The translations under genes were made by a program, and so were the position numbers. A stretch of 47,756 bases of DNA from Thermoleophilia bacterium. Its GTDB lineage: Bacteria; Actinomycetota; Thermoleophilia; BMS3ABIN01. The stretch is taken from positions 1-47,756 of the forward strand of contig JACWAM010000026.1 of assembly GCA_014874265.1 (NCBI GenBank). Direction: 5' to 3'. Positions 42,723 through 47,756 of this stretch are shown piece by piece (the stretch's first letter is position 1; each line of letters opens with the position of its first letter). Under the pieces are notes generated by a model. That model did no database searches and was not told the origin of the DNA. It saw only the letters and a list, made by a program, of their open reading frames with translations.

Positions 42723-44201
42723 TCATGTTTCACTTTTTGCCAGCCGCCCCCGTCGGCCTATATATGGCAGCAGCCGGCGCATGATCCGGCTGAGCGCGCT
42801 CTGCCTGTCTTCGAATTTCCGCTCCAGCCATTCCAGCGCCGGCAGCTCCAGCGGCAAAGCGAAATTGTAATGCGCCAGCCGCCAGTAAGGCATCCTGCTT
42901 ACCAGCGGCACCCGCAGGTTTCCCAGCGACAGCAGCAGCGCGTAGCGGGTAGCGCGGATAAAATCCTCCTGATCCCTGTCCGTGACCCAGGGGGCCCAGG
43001 GCAAATCGCGCTTCCGGTAAGTCCGGTTTAGCACTTCCCAGTCCTCCGTCCGCTGCGGCGGCACATACCCTGACTTAATCACCTCATCATACAGCGGCAC
43101 ACCTGGGAACGGCAGGAAGGTCCCCAGCGAAACCTGAATGCGGGGATGGATCCGCCAGAGCTTGAGACATGTTTTAACTGTGTTTATGACTTCCTGTCTG
43201 GTTTCTGTGGGATTGGCAAGAATCAGCGTTGCGGAAAATCTGATCTGAGGATATTTCGCCATCACTTCCACCCCCCTGATGATATCCTCGACGCTCTGGC
43301 CCTTGTTGATCAGTTTCAGGATGCGGTTGTTGCCGGATTCAATACCAAAACAGATGCCCTGACATTTTGTGTCCGCCAGTTTCCGCGCCAGCTCATCATT
43401 GATATACCCCACCCGGAATTCACCTTCCCAGGGAAGGTCCATCTTTTCCAGGATCTCAAGCGCCCGCTTCTTTCTGCCAAACAGGTTGTCGTCATAGAAC
43501 CTGACGCCGTCAACGCCATAGCGCTCCTTCAGGCTTTTTAGCTCGTTGAGAACGAACTGCGTCGAGTGGCCCCGCCAGTGACCCCTGTTGAATCTGAGGT
43601 TGTAACAAAAGCCGCACTTGAACTGGCAGCCCCGGGAAGTGACGAAATTGATCACGCGCCGCCGGCCCCACATTGGCACCAGATACCTTTCGATGTCAAT
43701 TAAATCCCAATCGATTCGGTACCGGTCCAGATCATCGATCAGCGGCCGCTCCCCGGTAAACATCAGGCAGCCGTCCTTCTTATAGCCGATGCTTTTTACT
43801 TCTCCCATGGCTCGCCCGTTTTCCAGGGCCGCCGCCAGCTCCACGGCGGTCTCCTCGCCCTCGCCCACGACAACCATGTCTACGAACGCTTCGGACAGAG
43901 TCTGCTCGGGCACCAGGGAAGCGTGGACACCGCCCCAGACAATCGGAGCGCTGGAGCGGGCTTTGATCTTGCGGGACAGCTCGGCAGAGAATTTCGTCTG
44001 GTTACAGGTGAAGGCGGAGATGCCGACAAACAGGGGATTTTTAGCCGCGATCTCCTCCGCCCGCCGCTCGATCTCATCCGGGGTGAAATGGAGCACCTCA
44101 ACTTGATGACCGGCCTGCTTGAGAGCACCACCGACATAGAGAATGCCCAGGGGTGCAGTAGTGATAAATTCTGGTGCAGTGACACTGACAAGGATTATCA
44201 T
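42723..44201 (-). CDS. B12-binding-domain radical SAM protein
   Basis: 492 residues. The first ~130 residues resemble a cobalamin-binding Rossmann domain (APLGILYVGGALKQAGHQVE; VVVGEGEET), though no clear DxHxxG is seen. C192, C196 and C199 (CQFKCGFCYN) bind the SAM cluster. FGIESGNNRILKLINKG and LANPTETRQEV are typical of the class-B methylase-like group. It lies between two AP-superfamily genes with a 58-base gap to the right-hand one. Roles in the family include C-methylation and ring changes; none can be assigned. Confidence 0.86.
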   Translation of the reverse strand: MIILVSVTAPEFITTAPLGILYVGGALKQAGHQVEVLHFTPDEIERRAEEIAAKNPLFVGISAFTCNQTKFSAELSRKIKARSSAPIVWGGVHASLVPEQTLSEAFVDMVVVGEGEETAVELAAALENGRAMGEVKSIGYKKDGCLMFTGERPLIDDLDRYRIDWDLIDIERYLVPMWGRRRVINFVTSRGCQFKCGFCYNLRFNRGHWRGHSTQFVLNELKSLKERYGVDGVRFYDDNLFGRKKRALEILEKMDLPWEGEFRVGYINDELARKLADTKCQGICFGIESGNNRILKLINKGQSVEDIIRGVEVMAKYPQIRFSATLILANPTETRQEVINTVKTCLKLWRIHPRIQVSLGTFLPFPGVPLYDEVIKSGYVPPQRTEDWEVLNRTYRKRDLPWAPWVTDRDQEDFIRATRYALLLSLGNLRVPLVSRMPYWRLAHYNFALPLELPALEWLERKFEDRQSALSRIMRRLLPYIGRRGRLAKSET

Positions 44202-44259
44202 TTATGTTTCTTTCAATTCTAAATAGACTATCAATCCCTACCCTTGCTTTATCACAAAA

Positions 44260-45942
44260 TTACAAATAGCCCAGGTTTTGCAAACGTTTCCTGATCTCTT
44301 CCTCGTCCTCTTCAGAATACACCCGGCCGCGGGAGCCGTGCTCCGCCTTCCCGTAAACAGATCTGCCGGGATCGGCGACAGCCGAACCGTCAACGAGGGC
44401 TTCCTCCAGCACGCGGCCATCCCATTCGGCCAGCATGGGGAGACCCATTAGACTGGCAACGGTAGGTGCTATGTCAACCATGCACGCGGTCCCCAGGCAC
44501 GCCTTTTTCACTCCCGGACCATTCAGGACAAGGATGCCTTCCCGCCTGTGAGTGCCCGTATATGACAGACGGCCCAGCTCTCGCTGTGGCCTACAAATAA
44601 TGTCTTCCTGCGCCAATTCTTCGCCCGTGTTGTATATGCCGAGGAACGCATAATCCCGCAGCTCAATGACCAGGTCTGGCATCTCGTTCATCAAAGGACC
44701 ATGGTACAGTTCTTCGCCGCGATAAACTTTTGATACGAGCGGTTTGCCGTCTTCAGGATATAAAAGCTGCGACAGCGCTCTCTCCGTTTCAGCAATCACC
44801 GATTCCCGTTCGGCCTCTCCCTGGACAGGCGCCAGCGCGTTCCGTCCCAGGTGATTGATATAAAGACAACCAAACTGGGCAATGGAGAAAACACGCGTCT
44901 TGGTAAAATCGATGTCCTCAATCAGCGAGTCTACCCAGAGTCTCCAACGTTTGTCCGTATCATCGTGCCTCATCGCCCGCTTCAAGCTCTGCCTCGTTGC
45001 CCGGGGCAGATAATCCTGTAACTTGCTTTTGATAATCTTCGCCGATCGCCCCCTACTGCCCCGGCGCCGGAATTCAAGCAGCCCTGCCCTCTCAAGAAAC
45101 CTGTTGAGACACACTTCGCTCTTCAACTCGCCAAAGCCGTGATCTGACATGATGACCAGGTCGCGCCCCTTTAGCCACTCCAGCCAGCGGCCGCCTATTC
45201 CCTCATCGATCCTCTCGTAGACCCCAAAGACAGCCTCAGCCCGCCGCTCGTCTCCGGCACGGGGTGCTCCGGCCATCACCCTGGCGGTTGAGTCCCAGAA
45301 GATGTGCTGAAAAATATCAGCCGACCTGAGGACCGCCACGAACAGATCCCAGTCATCCTGCTCCATCAGGTAGGTGATCGCCGCCATCTCGACCTCAAGG
45401 TGCGCCTGAAGCTGACGGATGCACTCAGCCTCGGGGTCGCGATGGTGCCTGGCCAGATAGCGGTAATCCACCGAAGATGAAATATCAAAATTTGGAATAG
45501 CATCAAGAATTTTTTGGCGCAGTTCGCTCGGATAGATCGATCTGGCATCGAATCGCGGCGCATCCATGCCCGAGATCATGATGCCGTTCAGGGGCGAAGC
45601 GGGATAGGTTACCGGCACGTCATAAACGCAGACCCGCCGTTTTTCGCCGCTCGCCAGCGACCAGAGTGAGGTTCCCCTGACTGCGCTGGCGTTCATCGGC
45701 TCCAGACGATAGGTGCCGGGCCGGAAGCGGAAGAAACCTACCGATCCATGCTTTCCCGGATTTGTTCCCATATAAAAAGAGCTCCAGGCAGCCGGAGTTA
45801 TGGGAGGGTTGGATGACATTAAAGTGGCCCGGCTTCCTCGTTCCATCAAACCGGCAATATGTGGCAGCCGCCCCCGGGCTACCAGATGATCAATGACGGT
45901 GAAGGTGCCTCCATCGAGGCCGATGACGCAAACTTTTGACAT
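44260..45942 (-). CDS. Alkaline-phosphatase-superfamily phosphodiesterase, copy 3
   Basis: 560 residues with no signal peptide. VIGLDGG (D10), PPITPAAWSSFYMG (predicted nucleophile T49), SADIFQHIFW, IMSDHGFGEL and YTGTHRREG are the metal and catalytic blocks. It matches copy 1 (13592) block for block, including the C-terminal RKRLQNLGYL tail, where copy 1 has RSRLEDLGYL. It lies 31 bases downstream of Wzx copy 3. A shared, conserved C-terminal tail suggests a docking or regulatory role. The substrate is unknown. Confidence 0.86.
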   Translation of the reverse strand: MSKVCVIGLDGGTFTVIDHLVARGRLPHIAGLMERGSRATLMSSNPPITPAAWSSFYMGTNPGKHGSVGFFRFRPGTYRLEPMNASAVRGTSLWSLASGEKRRVCVYDVPVTYPASPLNGIMISGMDAPRFDARSIYPSELRQKILDAIPNFDISSSVDYRYLARHHRDPEAECIRQLQAHLEVEMAAITYLMEQDDWDLFVAVLRSADIFQHIFWDSTARVMAGAPRAGDERRAEAVFGVYERIDEGIGGRWLEWLKGRDLVIMSDHGFGELKSEVCLNRFLERAGLLEFRRRGSRGRSAKIIKSKLQDYLPRATRQSLKRAMRHDDTDKRWRLWVDSLIEDIDFTKTRVFSIAQFGCLYINHLGRNALAPVQGEAERESVIAETERALSQLLYPEDGKPLVSKVYRGEELYHGPLMNEMPDLVIELRDYAFLGIYNTGEELAQEDIICRPQRELGRLSYTGTHRREGILVLNGPGVKKACLGTACMVDIAPTVASLMGLPMLAEWDGRVLEEALVDGSAVADPGRSVYGKAEHGSRGRVYSEEDEEEIRKRLQNLGYL

Positions 45943-45973
45943 TACGATTTAATATTGAGAGGAAGCAATAAGA

Positions 45974-47548
45974 TTAGCTCATTCTGATTCCGGCCAGCTT
46001 GGTTCCGAAATTCTTAAGAACGGCTCTGTCGCTCTCATTCAGACCCATGGCAACCATGATTAAAACATAGAAGAAAACAAGGGTTAAGGCAAGAATTGCC
46101 AACTGTTTGAATCCGATGCTGCCAGGCAAAAATCTGCCAATGAAAAAAGTTACAGCCGCTGCCGCGAAACCGGCGAGGAGAGGCTTCACATAACTGCTGT
46201 CATAGGCAATCATGCGCATCAGAATCTTGATCTCGACAACTCTCATCAAGTTAACAAGCACCAGAGAAGTCATATTTGCGATGGCCGCGCCGTCCAGCCC
46301 GTAGCGGGGAATCAGCAAATAACATAAAAGAGCATCAATAAACAGGGCTGTCGTCACATTTGCCAGTTCGAGCTTGGACCGTCCGGACATGATCACCATA
46401 ACACCGGCAGCGCCGGTGGCCGAATTAATCAGTTGACCTACCGCCAGAACAATTAAAGCGATTGTGCCCGCCGTGAAACCGGCGCCAAAAACTCTCATCA
46501 CCGGCCCGGCAAACATCATCATTATGAGAAAGAAAGGAAAACTCAATGTAAATATCCAGCGGGTGACGGTAATAAAAAGACTGTTAAGCTCCGCCGCTCT
46601 GCTCTGGTGCCACAAGTCGGCAATCACCGGCGTGAAGACAAGTGAAAAGGCGGTAATGATCTTGGAACTAATAAATGAAACTTTTAGAGCTACCCCAAAA
46701 TAGCCGACCTCCTTCGTGGTACCGAGCAGTCCGAGCATCAAGGTATCAACCTGAAGCCCGAGCGCCACAAGAATGTTGGAAAGAGCCAGCGGGTAAGAGT
46801 AACCGAGCATTGCCCGCGAGGGCGAACCGGGTGAAGCCAGCTGTTTCTTTGCGATTAAAACGTTTTGAGCATTACTCCCTTTTCGTGTCAATAGGAGCCA
46901 AGCGAAATAAAATGACATGACCGTCGCCACAACCAGTGCCGCCACGTTGGCCCAAACGACCCCAAAAAGGCCGGCACCGAGCATCAGCGCCACGGCGGAA
47001 AATCCCACTCTTAAAACCTGCTCGCTCATATCCCGCGCGTAGACCTGGTATTGCATCTTGTGCATTCCCTGGGTGGTCGCGTTGAATAATCTGGCGATCA
47101 CCAATAAAGGAATTGACAGGGAGAAAATCCTGATCGCGCTCACCGATCCGCCGGCGCTGTCAAAAAAATGACGGCTGATAAAAGGGGCCTGCCAGGCAAC
47201 GGCCGCCGCGAACACCAGACCCACGGGAGCTCCCACTAGCAGGCCGGTGGCAAGTACCTTGCGCGCCATCGCCAGCCTGCCCTCGCCGGCGTACAGCGCC
47301 ACGTACCGGACAACGCCGTAATCAAGCCCCACAACCGCCGCCAGGCCCGCCAGGCTGATAATTGTCACCATCAGGAAATATTGTCCCACCTGGCTTACCG
47401 GCAGCGAGCGCGCCAGCAGGAAGGTGAAGACATAAACCAGCAACATCCGGGAAAAGATGCCTGTAAAGTTGATGATGGCGCCGCCGGCGACGTGCGGCAG
47501 GTAGGAGGAAAAAGCTTTCCGCTGAGAATGGTTATCCGGTTTGGTCAC
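45974..47548 (-). CDS. Wzx-type polysaccharide flippase, copy 3
   Basis: 524 residues with 12-14 TM segments. FNATTQGMHKMQYQVYARDMSEQ and VVGLDYGVVRYVALYAGE are shared with copy 2. The start is GTG 47548, preceded only by a weak AAGAA. It leads the 47548-to-36259 run and is followed by AP copy 3. It would flip lipid-linked units; whether it handles a different repeat from copies 1 and 2 is unknown. Confidence 0.87.
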   Translation of the reverse strand: MTKPDNHSQRKAFSSYLPHVAGGAIINFTGIFSRMLLVYVFTFLLARSLPVSQVGQYFLMVTIISLAGLAAVVGLDYGVVRYVALYAGEGRLAMARKVLATGLLVGAPVGLVFAAAVAWQAPFISRHFFDSAGGSVSAIRIFSLSIPLLVIARLFNATTQGMHKMQYQVYARDMSEQVLRVGFSAVALMLGAGLFGVVWANVAALVVATVMSFYFAWLLLTRKGSNAQNVLIAKKQLASPGSPSRAMLGYSYPLALSNILVALGLQVDTLMLGLLGTTKEVGYFGVALKVSFISSKIITAFSLVFTPVIADLWHQSRAAELNSLFITVTRWIFTLSFPFFLIMMMFAGPVMRVFGAGFTAGTIALIVLAVGQLINSATGAAGVMVIMSGRSKLELANVTTALFIDALLCYLLIPRYGLDGAAIANMTSLVLVNLMRVVEIKILMRMIAYDSSYVKPLLAGFAAAAVTFFIGRFLPGSIGFKQLAILALTLVFFYVLIMVAMGLNESDRAVLKNFGTKLAGIRMS

Positions 47549-47709
47549 TTCTTGAATGTCAACTCTGCGGTTAAGTTACGCTTGCACTCGGAAGGGTAAT
47601 ACAGCATTCAATATTCAGGCTCTGTTCTTATAGTTTACTGATCATACAACTCGTTCAGGAACGGTTAATTGAGCATAAGTAACCGGCTCTGTAAAACGAG
47701 CGCAGCGGT

Positions 47710-47756
47710 TTAGAACCCGGCGAAAAAGATCGGTTCGCTGGCCTCGCCGGTTGAAC
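47710..47756 (-). CDS. Possible 3' end of another minus-strand gene (tentative)
   Basis: The last codons before a TAA at 47710-47712 read TGEASEPIFFAGF on the minus strand, with G/C in most third positions as in neighbouring genes. Another frame is also open to 47642. Too little is visible to assign a product. The remaining DNA to 47549 holds an AT-rich stretch with TATAAG (minus strand, 47632-47627) that could serve the flippase operon. Confidence 0.2.
   Translation of the reverse strand, partial: STGEASEPIFFAGF

Noticed and set aside
1-47756. CRISPR arrays, tRNA/rRNA genes, insertion sequences
   Set aside because: No repeat-spacer pattern, no tRNA-like cloverleaf and no transposase-like reading was seen on either strand.

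Overview
This window is one edge of a core chromosome region (a truncated hemW at the left end) followed by about 47 kb of cell-surface polysaccharide genes from a bacterium. The lineage cannot be fixed from sequence alone. The base composition is mixed, there is a GEMM-I (cyclic dinucleotide) riboswitch, and PqqD-like and HprK-like genes lie beside sugar genes. This would fit a deep-branching Actinomycetota, Chloroflexota or Desulfobacterota-like organism, which is a guess. No tRNA, rRNA, CRISPR array, transposase or integrase was seen.

Layout. 1-272: 5' part of hemW (-). 378-3196 (+): HprK-like kinase, PqqD-like protein and an NTP_transf_5 nucleotidyltransferase. 3222-4895 (-): a secreted beta-sandwich/FN3 protein behind a GEMM-I riboswitch. 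5142-21500 (-): an AT-richer surface-polymer block with a methyltransferase, GT4, O-antigen ligase/polymerase, Wzz-like protein, GT2, SPASM radical SAM protein, Wzx flippase, alkaline-phosphatase-superfamily (AP) enzyme, DUF1972 rhamnosyltransferase-like GT, rmlD, an SDR, rmlC, lhgO and a second ligase/polymerase. 21856-24242 (+): a lasso-peptide B2-like transglutaminase-fold protein coupled to a DUF2079 membrane protein. 24321-26443 (-): GT4 and GT2. 26588-29274 (+): a second SPASM radical SAM protein and a TMTC-like GT-C membrane protein. 29305-35968 (-): a polyprenyl-phosphate sugar synthase-like GT2, two methyltransferases, an SDR, rfbG, rfbF and a GT39-like protein. 36259-47548 (-): GT4, zinc-ribbon methyltransferase, third ligase/polymerase, Wzx, AP enzyme, B12-binding radical SAM protein, AP enzyme and Wzx.

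How the parts fit. rmlC/rmlD and rfbF/rfbG supply dTDP- and CDP-activated deoxysugars. Cytoplasmic GT2 and GT4 enzymes assemble lipid-linked repeats, Wzx proteins flip them, and Wzy/WaaL-like proteins with a Wzz-like co-polymerase polymerise or ligate them. The polyprenyl-phosphate sugar synthase plus the GT-C proteins would add side-branch sugars on the outer face. rmlA, rmlB, rfbH and any initiating phosphoglycosyltransferase are not in the window.

Most unusual points. (1) The GEMM-I riboswitch has A, not G, at the position that discriminates cGAMP-type from c-di-GMP-type aptamers. (2) A Wzx flippase gene is paired three times with a leaderless, predicted cytoplasmic AP-superfamily phosphodiesterase, each time near a radical SAM gene. 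(3) Parts of a lasso/HPr-rel-type peptide maturation kit (HprK-like, PqqD, NTP_transf_5, B2-like) are scattered through the locus with no cyclase and no recognisable precursor. Several genes occur in two or three diverged copies, so the locus looks built by repeated duplication and acquisition.
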